A stretch of 34,717 nt of DNA from positions 1 to 34,717 of IMG/VR virus record IMGVR_UViG_3300037193_001415; one strand, 5' to 3'. Positions 6,432 through 15,514 of the stretch are shown here, piece by piece. Position 1 is the stretch's first letter. The number at the start of each line of letters is the position of its first letter. This stretch comes from a virus. The position numbers and the translations under genes were made by a program. The notes below the pieces were generated by a model that was not told the origin of the DNA, made no database searches, and saw only the letters and a list, made by a program, of their open reading frames with translations.

Positions 6432-8964
6432 TCGCGTAGCCCTCTCGGTGGTCATTCTCGCGGATGGTTAGCGAGACCTCACCTTTATTTTCCCGCTGGC
6501 CATAGCGCTCTTGCATGGTGAGCTTGCCAAAGATGATGGTGCCCTGCCAGTCTCGATAGCAGACGGTATCCCGCGAGGCACGCAGGGCCCTGAGCCCCGC
6601 AAGGTCATCTGCCCCTGCGCTGTATCGGTCATCTTGCAGCTCAAAGGTGCCAGACCAGATGCGCTGGTCTAGGTCACCTACAAAGGTGTGCGGCTGCGCT
6701 TGGCCCCAGATTGGCACATCAAGGCTATCCTCTTGGTACACGATCTGCACCGGGGCACCATACCTGAGGCCAGCCCGCAGCCTGCCATCCTGCACAGAAT
6801 TAATCACCACATGCTCTAGGGTGACCCCGGTATCCCCGGTGGCTGCCTCAGTCTCTGTGCTGTCTGTGCCCTGCATCACCCCAAAGTAGATGGTGTAGGT
6901 GTAAATGACCCCGCTGGCAGGCCGGTAATCAGTAAAGGTGCGCTGGCTGATGGGCAGGGGCTCTGCCAGCAAAATGGCGGTGCTGTCATCTGCCCCGGCC
7001 ACCTTGCGCCAGATAAACGTACCCTCAAAGAAATCTGAGGCATACGGGGGCTCATCAAAGGTGATGAGCACCGCGCTGGGGGTAGCGTCATTCCCCACCG
7101 TGATGGGCTCGATGCTGACCCCTGTGGGGGCTGGTAGCACCGGAAAGACCACGCTGAATAGACGCGGGCTAGAGGTGGCCGACAGGGCCAGATTATTGGT
7201 GCTGGTGACGTAGGCAGCATAGTCAAGGCCATTGTGCAGGTAGCCACTGGGCACCTGATGGCTGGCCCCTGCACCGGGGCTGGCTGCGGCCACGATGGTG
7301 CCACTGCTGTAGACCGGATCACCCACCGGGGCACCTGCTACCGCATCCCAGAGGTAGATGGCCACGCTGTAGCTCACCTGCGTGCTGTCTTGGGTGAACG
7401 TGATGGTGGGCACATGGGTGGCCAGCACCTGCCCCTCTGTGGGGGCCGTGACGGTGATGACCGGCCCCGCGCCATAGGTGAATGAGGCCTCAGCGCTGAA
7501 TGCGGTGGTGACCGTGCCATCAGTGGCGCTGGCATCCCATTTGTAGCTGGCAAAGCTGGCGAGGTCTGTACTGGTGGTCTGGTACTCCCAGAAATCAGTG
7601 GCAGCGTTATAGGTCATGGCCCGCGTAAAGAGCACGGTGCCTGCGGCATTCTTGATGCGGGCAGAGACCGCCAGCCCGCTGCCAGTGGTGTCATCGCTGT
7701 CACTGGCTTTGGCCCTGAGCAACGGCCTGCTACTCGATGTGGCCCCACCTGTAGGGCTCAGCTGGCTAGGGATAGTGGGGCTGGCATTGATGGTAAATGC
7801 CCGGTCTGCTGACCAATTTGACCAGACGCCATTGGTAGCGCGGGCCCGGATGTTATAGACAAGGCTAGAGCCCCACGCCAGCGCGGCAAAGGTCGATTCA
7901 GCCCAGCTGATGCTGATGGTGTTGCCGGGGGCCACCGTCTTGGTGATGGTGGGGCTTGACCGTATGATAGTCCCACCCTGTTTGATGCGCAGCTCTACCG
8001 CGTTGGTGCTCAGCCCCCCGCTGTGTGTCCACTGCCCGGTAAATGGCCCCGGTGTCTGGGTCTCTTGCTTGCCAGAGGGGGTAAAGCCACTGATGAGCAC
8101 AGAGCCAGCCCCACTGAGGCTGATGGTCACCCAGTCGCTGTAATCAGACCATGCCCCAAATTGGTCACTGACGCGGTAGCGCCATTCATAATCAAGGCCG
8201 CTGGTCAGCGCGGTGCCCCCGTAGGCCCTGCTAAACCGCTTGTCATCAGCCTCAGTGCTGCTAAAGCCGTAGATGGTATTCCACTTGAGGCTGGTGGTGC
8301 CCACCTCGCGCAGCTGTATCTGGTACTGGTTCGGGGTGTCCCCCTGCGGCTCATTGGCATCATCCCAATCGCCAAAGAATGCGGGGCTGGTGTCTGTGAT
8401 GCTGCCCGCAGGCACCATGGTGCCCTCAGTGGTGGTGGGCTTGACATTGGCCTCATAGGCAAGCCACATATCCATGGCCCCCTCATAGGTGATTGAGGTG
8501 GCACCAAAGGGGTCTGTGGGTATGCTCGATGCGTTATTCTTCTTGTGAAAGTAGTAGTCAAAGACCTCACCGGGGCTCAGCGCGGCCTGTTTCATGCCAA
8601 AGCGGAAAATGCCCCCGGTGACGCTAAAGCCAAGGCCGTAGTGCACGCCATCAGACAGCTTAAATCCGGTGACGGTGGCCTGAATCAGTGAGCCATCCCC
8701 GCCAAAGCTCATCTGGTTGCTGACGGTGACCGGCCCGCTGTAAATCAGCCGCTGATCGAGGGTAGCGCCATCTACATCAAAGACGGCCCCGCGCCACGTC
8801 AGATTGGGCTGGCCAATGTCTTTGCCACCCAAGATGCCGATGCCGGTAAGCCAGCCATTTTCAGGCATGGCGGCAAAGATTTGCCCGCGCTGGTTGCTGG
8901 TGCCATTGCCTGTGAGGCCTGAGTCAGTATCTGTAGTGACTCTGCGGCCATGGTATTTCACCAT
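6424..8964 (-). CDS. Minor tail protein with fibronectin-type-III-like repeats and Dit-like C-terminus
   Basis: An 846-residue protein directly after the tape measure gene. Residues 1-190 are a Gly-rich beta domain. Residues 195-700 contain several Fn3/Ig-like units, seen as repeated patterns such as LDYEWRYRVSDQFGAWSDYS, LVYNIRARATNGVWSNWS and YAAYVTSTNN. The last 150 residues (VCYRDWQGTIIFGKLTMQER and after) resemble the strand-rich end of distal-tail proteins. Its position between tape measure and Tal is where Dit normally lies. A surface-binding extended baseplate protein is the likely role, holding the hub and presenting Ig-like modules. Confidence 0.8.
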   Translation of the reverse strand: MVKYHGRRVTTDTDSGLTGNGTSNQRGQIFAAMPENGWLTGIGILGGKDIGQPNLTWRGAVFDVDGATLDQRLIYSGPVTVSNQMSFGGDGSLIQATVTGFKLSDGVHYGLGFSVTGGIFRFGMKQAALSPGEVFDYYFHKKNNASSIPTDPFGATSITYEGAMDMWLAYEANVKPTTTEGTMVPAGSITDTSPAFFGDWDDANEPQGDTPNQYQIQLREVGTTSLKWNTIYGFSSTEADDKRFSRAYGGTALTSGLDYEWRYRVSDQFGAWSDYSDWVTISLSGAGSVLISGFTPSGKQETQTPGPFTGQWTHSGGLSTNAVELRIKQGGTIIRSSPTITKTVAPGNTISISWAESTFAALAWGSSLVYNIRARATNGVWSNWSADRAFTINASPTIPSQLSPTGGATSSSRPLLRAKASDSDDTTGSGLAVSARIKNAAGTVLFTRAMTYNAATDFWEYQTTSTDLASFASYKWDASATDGTVTTAFSAEASFTYGAGPVITVTAPTEGQVLATHVPTITFTQDSTQVSYSVAIYLWDAVAGAPVGDPVYSSGTIVAAASPGAGASHQVPSGYLHNGLDYAAYVTSTNNLALSATSSPRLFSVVFPVLPAPTGVSIEPITVGNDATPSAVLITFDEPPYASDFFEGTFIWRKVAGADDSTAILLAEPLPISQRTFTDYRPASGVIYTYTIYFGVMQGTDSTETEAATGDTGVTLEHVVINSVQDGRLRAGLRYGAPVQIVYQEDSLDVPIWGQAQPHTFVGDLDQRIWSGTFELQDDRYSAGADDLAGLRALRASRDTVCYRDWQGTIIFGKLTMQERYGQRENKGEVSLTIRENDHREGYASA

Positions 8965-8967
8965 TGC

Positions 8968-11961
8968 CTATATGCTCCCATAGACCAGCTCACGGTCTCT
9001 TTGCAAATCCTGAATGACCCCCACCACGCTGGCCACATCCTCAAGACTGTCAACATCGACAGTAAAGGTGCGATTGTCATGGTAGACCACCGTACTGCCC
9101 CCGGTGGGGGCTCCAAAGGTGGCCGCAGCGGTCATGGGGGCTGCGCTCACAGACATGGCACTCGACACATTAAAGCTGCCCCAGCTGAGCGGCCCCGGCA
9201 AATCCGGTAGCCAGTTAAAGGGATTGAGGCTGCTGGCCCAATTGGTAAATTGATTCCAAATCTCCATGGCCCCATCCCACATACCCTTAATAAGCCTGCG
9301 GCCTTTATCCATCAGCAGGTAGTACATATCCGGCACTGCAGCCAGCGCCATGCCCGGTAGCCCCTTAAGCCACGGCACAATCTCATCTTCCCAGTAATTC
9401 ACCGCAGCGGTCTCAAGGCCTTTCATCAGCTGTCGGCCTCGCGCCAGCAGGTACTCAAGCAAGCTACCCACCGTGGCAGCCGCGAGTGAGCCCAGCCCCT
9501 TAAGCCAGTCCACAATGGTGGGCCAGTAGGCCAAGATGCCCCGGTAGAGCCCTGAGAGTAGCTGAATGCCTCGCGGGATAGCGTACTCAAGCAAGCTGCC
9601 GATGGCGGCAATGGCCAGTGAGCCCAGCGTACCCAGCCAGCGCTTGATATTGGGCCAGTATTCAATCAAGCCATTAAAGAGGCCTACCAGCAGGTCAATG
9701 CCCTCTTGCAGCAGGGTGCCAGCCAATCCGGGGATAGCCTGCAAAATCCGCCCCGGCAGACCTAGGAACCAGCCCCCCACAATGCCCCAGTTGATACCAA
9801 GGCCCTCTGCAAAGCCCTCTAGGAATTCAATCACCTTTGGCAGCATGGTCATGCCGATGTAGCCAATGGCTGCCGGAATACCAAGGATGAGGCCACCCAA
9901 GACCTTGATGATGGTAAACCAGTTTTCACGCAGGAACGTGGCAAAGCCAGTGACCAAATCGAGGGCCATAGGGGCAATCAAGAGCACTGCGGCCCGCACA
10001 GCCTCACCGGCCTGCTGGCCAATGCCACCCCAGTTCACTGAGTCGATGGCATTGTCATACCACGTCTTGAGGCTGGCCCCTAAATCGCCTGCTTTCTCGA
10101 TGATAAATCCGGCAATGTTGCGCAGCGCAGACAGGCCAGCGCTGAGAATTGGGCCCCATGGCACGCTCTCAAGCTGTCGCCACACCCAGACCCCCAGCTT
10201 GGCCCCCAGTGCCCCGGCATGTTCGATGATGATGCCCGCGAAATCAGCCGCATAGCTGGCTGCCGTGGTGAGCCCGCTGAGTAGCAAGGCCCCCAGTGCC
10301 CCCCAGTCCACAGACTCAAAGGCGGTAGCCAGCGCGTGCAGGCCCCCGGTGACCATTTGCATGAGGGCATCCCGCAGCTGCCCCAGCTTTCCGGGCAGGG
10401 CATCTATCAGCCCCTCAAGGCCACCCTGTTGAAATGCCCGCCACAGGTCACCTACCGCGTCTGCGGCCAGCAGAAAGCCACTCATCATTTCACGCAGCGG
10501 GGCAGGAAACAGGTAGATGAGGTCATTGACCTTGGTGCCCGCATCAAAGGCTTGGCTCATGGCCGAAATAAACGTATTGGCAAAGGCCACGATGGGATCA
10601 ACTATGCTCATCACAATGTCTTGAATGCCCAAGAAATTATTGCGAAAAGCGAGATAGAGCCCCACCACGGCCCCGGTGATGAGGATAAAGGGCAAAATCA
10701 GGGCTCCAATGCCTGCAGCCAGTGGTGCCAGCATCGCCCCCACTGGCCCCATCGCAGCCAGCAGCGCACTAAAGCCACCGGCAAATAGACCAAAGACCGC
10801 CACGGCCCCGGCCACGCTGGCAATGATGACCTTGATAGGCTTGCTCAGATTGGTGATGGCATTGATGAGCTTGGTGGCCCCAATCGCCAGCTTGGTGAGC
10901 ACTGGCAGCAGCAGCTTGCCAAAGGTAATAAACATGGTCTCTGCAGAGCCCTTGAGTGATTCAAGAGCCCCGCTCAGGCCCTGCATCCGTATCTCAGCCG
11001 CAGCCTGAGCCTGCCCATTGGCCTGCAGCTCATCTGTCATGGCTGCTACCCCGCTGGCCCCCTCTTCAAAGAGGATATTGGCCACCCGCTGGGCATCCGC
11101 GCCAAAGATGGTGCTCAGGGCATTCAGTCGCTGCTCATCAGTCAGGCCAGCCATCTGGGTCTGCAGCTGGCCCGCCAGCCCCTCAAGGCCGACAAAGTTG
11201 CCCTGAGCATCAAAGGCAGCAATCCCCAGCTCATTCATCAAGGCTGCTGACTCAGCCGTGGGGCTGGCGAGGTGGGTAAACATGCTGCGCAGGGCTGTAC
11301 CAGCATCTGCCCCGCTCATGCCTCGATTGCTGAATATGGCCAGCGCTGCGGCTGTATCCTCAAGAGGCACCCCCAAGCTGGCGGCTGAGGTACCCACACT
11401 GGCCATACCATTGGCAAAATCATTCATGTTGAGACTGCTGGCATTGAGGGCAGCCGTCATCACGTCAGCCACTCGCGTAGCATCCTCGCCAGCGATACCA
11501 AAGACATTCATGGCATTGGCCATCACGTTGGCTGCCATGGGAATATCTGTGCCAGTGGCTGAGGCCAGCTGTGCGGCTGAGAGAGCTGCACCACCCAGAA
11601 TATCCGGGATAGCCACGCCAGCCTTGCCTAGTTCCTCGATGGCCTGCGCACCCTGTGTGGCGCTAAATTGGGTCTTGGCACCAATATCGAGCGCAAGGGC
11701 ACCTAGCTGCTCCATCTGGGGATTGGTGGCACCCAGTGAGGCCTGCACCGCATTCATTGCGGCCTCATAATTCATGGCCCCATTGACCGCGAGGCCAAAG
11801 CCAGCAAAGATGCCGGTGGACACGGCACCCATGACTAGGCCCATGCCCCCGGCATTCTTCTTGCCCTTATTGATGGTCTGGTCTACTTGATTAAGGCCCT
11901 GTACGGCTTGGTCTACATCGGCCCCCACCTGCACCTTGATATCTGCAGCTGTCATTGCCAT
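8968..11961 (-). CDS. Tape measure protein (TP901 family)
   Basis: The longest gene in the window (997 residues). It sets tail length and passes into the cell envelope on DNA injection. The N-terminal third has the TP901 core pattern (IEELGKAGVAI, ANVMANAMNVFG, ALRSMFTHL). Residues about 350-470 are strongly hydrophobic with several membrane-like stretches. From about residue 745 to 915 a helical unit of 40-45 residues is repeated about four times, each copy carrying an aromatic YWP/YWE motif and a WL-GL motif. It follows the frameshifted chaperone gene, which is the invariant order in siphophages. By the usual 1.5 angstrom per residue rule the tail would be near 150 nm. ATG 11961 has GAGGG about 8 bases upstream. 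Confidence 0.95.
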   Translation of the reverse strand: MAMTAADIKVQVGADVDQAVQGLNQVDQTINKGKKNAGGMGLVMGAVSTGIFAGFGLAVNGAMNYEAAMNAVQASLGATNPQMEQLGALALDIGAKTQFSATQGAQAIEELGKAGVAIPDILGGAALSAAQLASATGTDIPMAANVMANAMNVFGIAGEDATRVADVMTAALNASSLNMNDFANGMASVGTSAASLGVPLEDTAAALAIFSNRGMSGADAGTALRSMFTHLASPTAESAALMNELGIAAFDAQGNFVGLEGLAGQLQTQMAGLTDEQRLNALSTIFGADAQRVANILFEEGASGVAAMTDELQANGQAQAAAEIRMQGLSGALESLKGSAETMFITFGKLLLPVLTKLAIGATKLINAITNLSKPIKVIIASVAGAVAVFGLFAGGFSALLAAMGPVGAMLAPLAAGIGALILPFILITGAVVGLYLAFRNNFLGIQDIVMSIVDPIVAFANTFISAMSQAFDAGTKVNDLIYLFPAPLREMMSGFLLAADAVGDLWRAFQQGGLEGLIDALPGKLGQLRDALMQMVTGGLHALATAFESVDWGALGALLLSGLTTAASYAADFAGIIIEHAGALGAKLGVWVWRQLESVPWGPILSAGLSALRNIAGFIIEKAGDLGASLKTWYDNAIDSVNWGGIGQQAGEAVRAAVLLIAPMALDLVTGFATFLRENWFTIIKVLGGLILGIPAAIGYIGMTMLPKVIEFLEGFAEGLGINWGIVGGWFLGLPGRILQAIPGLAGTLLQEGIDLLVGLFNGLIEYWPNIKRWLGTLGSLAIAAIGSLLEYAIPRGIQLLSGLYRGILAYWPTIVDWLKGLGSLAAATVGSLLEYLLARGRQLMKGLETAAVNYWEDEIVPWLKGLPGMALAAVPDMYYLLMDKGRRLIKGMWDGAMEIWNQFTNWASSLNPFNWLPDLPGPLSWGSFNVSSAMSVSAAPMTAAATFGAPTGGSTVVYHDNRTFTVDVDSLEDVASVVGVIQDLQRDRELVYGSI
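9225..9720 (-). repeat. Four degenerate ~44-residue repeats in the tape measure protein
   Basis: Successive units begin LLQEG, LLEYA, LLEYL and YYLLM, and each contains a Gly-Leu motif, an aromatic-rich turn and a WL-G-L/G segment. At DNA level the second and third units keep long similar stretches (around 9457-9520 and 9590-9655), so they come from tandem duplication. Confidence 0.7.
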
Positions 11962-11973
11962 GGGGGCTACCCT

Positions 11974-12240
11974 CTACCGTTTCTTGACCCTCGCAGCCGC
12001 TCTGGCCTGTTTGGCCTGTTCGCGCCTACGCTGAGCATCATCAAAATCACGCTTATGCTGCTCAGCAGTGGAAACATCCTCAGCCACCTGTACCCAATAG
12101 ACAGGCTGCTGGGCCATTTCCCATGGCGGTACTCCCCAGAATCGAGCGGCAAAGACGGTGGGCCAATAATCGGGGGTGGTGCCCTCTTGGCCCTTGGTGA
12201 CAAGCCACCTGCCTAGCGTCTTTGCCGTTTGTCGTTTGGG
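11974..12240 (-). CDS. Second tail assembly chaperone, made only by -1 frameshift (gpGT-type extension)
   Basis: This frame has no start codon of its own. Read in the -1 frame from the slippery site at 12240-12234 it stays open for 86 codons to a TAG at 11976-11974, just before the tape measure start. The product begins RQTAKTLGRWL and ends in a Lys/Arg-rich helix (ARAAARVKKR). It contains DYWPTVFAARFWGVPPWEM, typical of the second chaperone of actinophages. The fusion product would be 243 residues: 157 from the upstream frame plus 86. By analogy with lambda gpG/gpGT, the extension binds the tail tube subunit while the gpG part coats the tape measure. Confidence 0.88.
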   Translation of the reverse strand, partial: PKRQTAKTLGRWLVTKGQEGTTPDYWPTVFAARFWGVPPWEMAQQPVYWVQVAEDVSTAEQHKRDFDDAQRRREQAKQARAAARVKKR

Positions 12241-12704
12241 CGCATATCCGCATTAATGCCTCGCACCACCTGCATCAGCAAATGGCTACTGATGAGCTTG
12301 AGGTAGCGCGGCTGCAGGGGCACCATTTCACCCTCTGCCACTACTACCTGCCCACCCCGTTCCTCAGCGTAGGCCTGTTGCTCGATGCTATCCAGCCCGC
12401 GAGGCAGGGGCAGGTAGTTACCCTCAGCATCTTGCGCCAGCGGGCCCAAGAAATCCCAAGCCTCTACCAGCTCACAGAATGAATTGAGCTGCATAGAAAT
12501 CGACTGGTTAGCCCGCTCATAAGCCTCATTCTGGGCATCCTCGTCAGCATCCTCATCAATGGCCTCTGAGGGCACCCGCAGCATCGCCAGCTCTTTGGCT
12601 GGGGTCAGCGCATGGGGCCGGTAGGTGACCGTCAGACTGCCACTATCAGTGGTAATAGTGGCAGTCTTGCGGTCCTGCTCTAGCTCAAACATTGTGATAG
12701 GCAT
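12213..12704 (-). CDS. Tail assembly chaperone (gpG-type)
   Basis: A 163-residue, mainly helical and acidic protein (DEDADEDAQNEAYERAN around residues 50-66) lying between the tail tube gene and the tape measure gene, where siphophages keep their tail chaperone. It coats the tape measure during assembly and is absent from the virion. Near its 3' end is a canonical heptamer for -1 frameshifting, and the normal frame ends ten codons later at TAG 12215-12213. AGGGGAA lies about 10 bases before the ATG. An ATG four codons downstream is a weaker alternative. Confidence 0.9.
   Translation of the reverse strand: MPITMFELEQDRKTATITTDSGSLTVTYRPHALTPAKELAMLRVPSEAIDEDADEDAQNEAYERANQSISMQLNSFCELVEAWDFLGPLAQDAEGNYLPLPRGLDSIEQQAYAEERGGQVVVAEGEMVPLQPRYLKLISSHLLMQVVRGINADMRPNDKRQRR
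12234..12240 (-). other. Programmed -1 frameshift slippery heptamer C CCA AAC
   Basis: In the zero frame the codons read CGC CCA AAC GAC, giving the X XXY YYZ arrangement C CCA AAC. Slipping back one base re-pairs the tRNAs on CCC and AAA and enters the open -1 frame that runs to 11974. No simple strong downstream hairpin was confirmed. Confidence 0.88.
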
Positions 12705-12743
12705 GGCGGTGATATTCCCCTGTGCTACTGCTTAAGCCACCCC

Positions 12744-13730
12744 CTAGTAGGTGGCCTGTGTATTGACCAGTGTAACCTGCAGCGCTGAGCTCCAATCCTC
12801 ATCAGCCACCGGGGCCAGCGTGAGGGGCATGATGTAGATACCGTCATCATCGGCCATGGCATCTACGTCAATGACCTCTACCGCCACATCAAATTGCAGC
12901 AGGTACGTGGCGGGCCCTGCCCCAATCTGCGGGCCCTTGATGGCCCAGCGCAGAAATCGCCGGTCACCATTCTTGAGGGCCGTGAGTAGAGCCTTGCCTG
13001 CGGCATCTGCCATGATGTTAAACGTGGTCTCACTCTCTGGCTGCAGGCTGATAATGCCGTCAAAGCTGGCCTTGCTCTCATTGAGCGGCCAGATGCCACC
13101 AAAGAGGTTGCCCAGACTGATACCACCGTCAAAGACCCTGAGCATACGGGTGGTGCCCAGATTCGCGTGAGCCGTATCAATCCAGATACCGATGCCCGCA
13201 GGGTCAAGCGGCTCTTGGGGCATGGTGGTGATGCCAGCGGTAGTGAGGGTGGCCGACTCATTGAGATTCTGAGCCATCAGGCTACCGCTCATGCTGACGC
13301 TCTCGCGGTCCCACTCAAAGCTCAGTTCAGTGAGCACTGCCCCTACCACAGACTCTGCGGTATTGGTGTCACCTTTCTCTACTTTGGCGCTCTTGGGCAC
13401 GATATCCCCAGTGAGCGGCACATCCCACACCCACTCATACGCAGTGATTGGGGTGAGCTGCGTGGGGGTCACAGAGCCCAGCGCCATGCTCAGCGGGATA
13501 ATCAGCTCATCAAACACCGGGGCACCGCCAATGCTGCCCTCAGTAAAGTCTTTGCCTTTGGTGGTGCTCGATGGGAAGTTATAGCCCTGTGCAAAATTTC
13601 GGGTGCGGCTCACTTGTGGGTCAAGGTCGATGGTCATGGCCATCAAGCGATCTGTGACGGTGGCCCCAGCCCCGTAGCTGGCCTCCCACCCAATCTGTGC
13701 TCTCTGGCTCTTACTAGCGCGTTCAGGCAT
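12744..13730 (-). CDS. Major tail tube protein
   Basis: A 328-residue strand-rich protein located between the tail terminator and the tail chaperone genes. That position, its size and its composition (few Cys, many Thr/Ser/Asp, regular beta pattern) fit the tail tube subunit that polymerises around the tape measure. The opening QIGWEASYGAGATVTDRLM is typical of tube proteins of this type. The C-terminal half has an extra beta region (about residues 170-300), perhaps an Ig-like insertion or duplication of the tube fold. GAAAG precedes the ATG. Confidence 0.88.
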   Translation of the reverse strand: MPERASKSQRAQIGWEASYGAGATVTDRLMAMTIDLDPQVSRTRNFAQGYNFPSSTTKGKDFTEGSIGGAPVFDELIIPLSMALGSVTPTQLTPITAYEWVWDVPLTGDIVPKSAKVEKGDTNTAESVVGAVLTELSFEWDRESVSMSGSLMAQNLNESATLTTAGITTMPQEPLDPAGIGIWIDTAHANLGTTRMLRVFDGGISLGNLFGGIWPLNESKASFDGIISLQPESETTFNIMADAAGKALLTALKNGDRRFLRWAIKGPQIGAGPATYLLQFDVAVEVIDVDAMADDDGIYIMPLTLAPVADEDWSSALQVTLVNTQATY

Positions 13731-13748
13731 GGTGCTACTCGCTTTCTG

Positions 13749-14165
13749 CTAGATGCCTATTACGTTGATATCGTAATAGCCACCAATCTGCCAATACAGC
13801 TCATCATCTTCAATGACTGGCAGCTCAAAGGGTGATGAGCGCTGACTGCTGCTAATGTAGTAATCCCCCTGCAGACCCTCGCCACTGCGTAGCCCGGTGT
13901 CTACCTGCTTAACCAATGGCTCAGCCTGCGCTTGGGTGGCTGCCACCACCTTGACCAAGTATCGCAGCTTGACCATGACCCTGCCCCCACCAAGGCTCTC
14001 TACATCCTCACCCTCAGGGTGGGGGATGTTCTGGTAGATGACATAGGGCATAACTGAGCCGCGAGGGGCAGCCGCTGGGTACACCTTGGTGAGCCCCGCA
14101 GCGGTCAGCCTCGCGTGCAGCCAGCGGGCTGCGGTAGTCGATTCAGCCCCGGCCAGCGCTGGCAT
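13749..14165 (-). CDS. Tail terminator protein (DUF3168/gp17-like)
   Basis: A 138-residue protein after the gp10-like gene and before the tail tube gene, where the terminator that caps the tail tube and docks it to the head is expected. It has a helical N-terminus (RWLHARLTAAGL), then the PYVIYQNI strand and a central VKLRYLVKVV strand pair, as in this family. ATG 14165 overlaps the preceding TGA as TGATG; a GTG three bases earlier is also possible. Confidence 0.82.
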   Translation of the reverse strand: MPALAGAESTTAARWLHARLTAAGLTKVYPAAAPRGSVMPYVIYQNIPHPEGEDVESLGGGRVMVKLRYLVKVVAATQAQAEPLVKQVDTGLRSGEGLQGDYYISSSQRSSPFELPVIEDDELYWQIGGYYDINVIGI

Positions 14166-14497
14166 CACAGGCCCCCATTTCTGGCGATGGCCTCAAGCCC
14201 GCTCAGGAATTTGGGCCGTACCTGCTTGACTGCCTCATCTACAAATGGCCGCGCTGCCATGTACCGTGTGCCGAAATTCACAAAGCCAGCGTAGGGTGCC
14301 CGCCAGTGCACGTAATCCGGCCCCACCTCTACATTGGTGCTCAGATTACCTGTCTCACCCACCGGTGGCCGCGCAATGGTGTGCAGCATCTGGGCAATGG
14401 TGGCCTGCAGGTCAGCCACGGCCTCAGGGAATCGACGCACCATCTTGGGCAGCCGATTGAACCTGATTTCATAGCGCACCTCATACTTGCCCGCCAT
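14165..14497 (-). CDS. Neck/tail completion protein (HK97 gp10-like)
   Basis: A 110-residue protein with the typical ending of this family: the YAGFVNFGTRYMAARPFVDEA block at about residues 68-88, followed by a C-terminal helix. Proteins of this family sit at the head-tail interface and complete tail assembly. The ATG overlaps the previous stop by one base, and the four neck genes from 15209 to 14165 are joined the same way. Confidence 0.85.
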   Translation of the reverse strand: MAGKYEVRYEIRFNRLPKMVRRFPEAVADLQATIAQMLHTIARPPVGETGNLSTNVEVGPDYVHWRAPYAGFVNFGTRYMAARPFVDEAVKQVRPKFLSGLEAIARNGGL

Positions 14498-14880
14498 TAG
14501 GTCACCTCATCCACCATCAGCCGCCTGCGCACCTCATCAGTGTGTGGGCCCAGCACCTGCGAGACCTCAAAGAGCCTGCCCGCACTAGAGCCCTGCGTGA
14601 TGCGCACTTGGTCTTTGCTGGTTACGTCCTGCTCTGCTGGCACTACCACAATCCAGTCAGTGACTTGGGCCATGGCATCGAGCCGCAGCCGCTCTGCCCC
14701 GGTGACGCTGCCGACAGCCACCACCCGGCAGGGCACATCAGTGGCCAGCGCAGCAAACGTGCTGACCACCTCGCCGGTATCATCTTGCGCTTGGGTGTAT
14801 CGCTCGATGGTGCACCGGTCAGTGAGGTCTCGCAGGGCCAGTGCCCGCTGTCTGGCCAGCTGGCCCTCGCGCAGAGGCAT
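14497..14880 (-). CDS. Head-tail stopper (SPP1 gp16-like adaptor)
   Basis: A 127-residue beta-rich protein with the family's features: a Cys/Glu start (RCTIERYTQAQDDTGEVVSTF), then VPCRVV and a C-terminal strand pair around GRLFEVSQVLGP and RRRLMVDEV. It should form the ring below the adaptor that closes the portal channel after packaging. It starts in a TGATG overlap with the gene before. Confidence 0.85.
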   Translation of the reverse strand: MPLREGQLARQRALALRDLTDRCTIERYTQAQDDTGEVVSTFAALATDVPCRVVAVGSVTGAERLRLDAMAQVTDWIVVVPAEQDVTSKDQVRITQGSSAGRLFEVSQVLGPHTDEVRRRLMVDEVT

Positions 14881-15209
14881 CAGACACCCACACTCAGTAC
14901 ACCAATGCTGCCGTAGCGGTTCGCTTGCTCTAGGCAGTGCCGGTGCATATCGCTCTGGCTGTACTGGGCCCCATCAGCGCTGTAGGTAACGTCCCCCACC
15001 ACCTTGGCTGCCTTGAGTAGCCAGCCTTGCCGGTAGACCTCTGGCAAATCCCACGTACCTATCCATGCGGCATCATCCGGGGCTCTGCCATCGGCATCAG
15101 CATAGGCATAGATGGCCAGCAGGTCATCTATCTCTTGGTCTGTCAGGGTGGGCTCAGCGCTGGCTTGGCACTTGAGTCTCACCCTTGCCTTGGCCACTGC
15201 TGGCAACAT
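14880..15209 (-). CDS. Head-tail adaptor (HK97 gp6/SPP1 gp15-like)
   Basis: A 109-residue, mostly helical protein. It has an acidic helix LTDQEIDDLLAIYAYADADG and then aromatic-rich EVYRQGWLLKAAKV, the pattern of the adaptor ring that binds directly under the portal. It is the first of the neck genes. The start overlaps the previous stop as TAATG. Confidence 0.82.
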   Translation of the reverse strand: MLPAVAKARVRLKCQASAEPTLTDQEIDDLLAIYAYADADGRAPDDAAWIGTWDLPEVYRQGWLLKAAKVVGDVTYSADGAQYSQSDMHRHCLEQANRYGSIGVLSVGV

Positions 15210-15490
15210 TACTCACCCTCACCGGCCTGCGGTGCCACTGGCTCACCCGCGCTGGGCTGCTCAGGGCCCTGTACGCCAATCACCTGCACGTCATCTGGTA
15301 CGTCAGGCTCTTTGCTGTCTGCGAGGATGGGGCTACCGTCTGCCATGCGGTCTACCTCAAATCCTTTGCCCTCGTACCACTCGCGATAGGTGCTCATCTT
15401 GACCCCATACCGCTCACCGGTCTCTGGGTGCTCGATTTCTACCCACTCGTCTGCATCCATGGTCTTGATTTTCTCAGCGCGTGTGGTCAT
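15209..15490 (-). CDS. Small acidic head-region protein
   Basis: A 93-residue protein with a short folded-looking N-terminal half (DEWVEIEHPETGERYGVKMS) followed by an acidic, Pro/Gly-rich tail. The CDS lies between the capsid genes and the neck genes, and similar small acidic proteins are frequent there. No function is known for them. AAGGGGTGAG precedes the ATG at normal spacing. Confidence 0.72.
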   Translation of the reverse strand: MTTRAEKIKTMDADEWVEIEHPETGERYGVKMSTYREWYEGKGFEVDRMADGSPILADSKEPDVPDDVQVIGVQGPEQPSAGEPVAPQAGEGE

Positions 15491-15514
15491 TGCTCACCCC
15501 TTGTGGGATAGCCA

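Noticed and set aside
11967-12203. A 78-codon leftward frame with its own ATG between the tail chaperone and tape measure genes
   Set aside because: The -1 frame over the same bases gives a recognisable second chaperone reached by a canonical slippery site, so this frame is a shadow.
13167-13835. A 222-codon rightward open frame antisense to the tail tube gene
   Set aside because: It lies wholly opposite clear structural genes, has no ribosome binding site in a suitable place and has a composition like other antisense frames in this GC-rich DNA.
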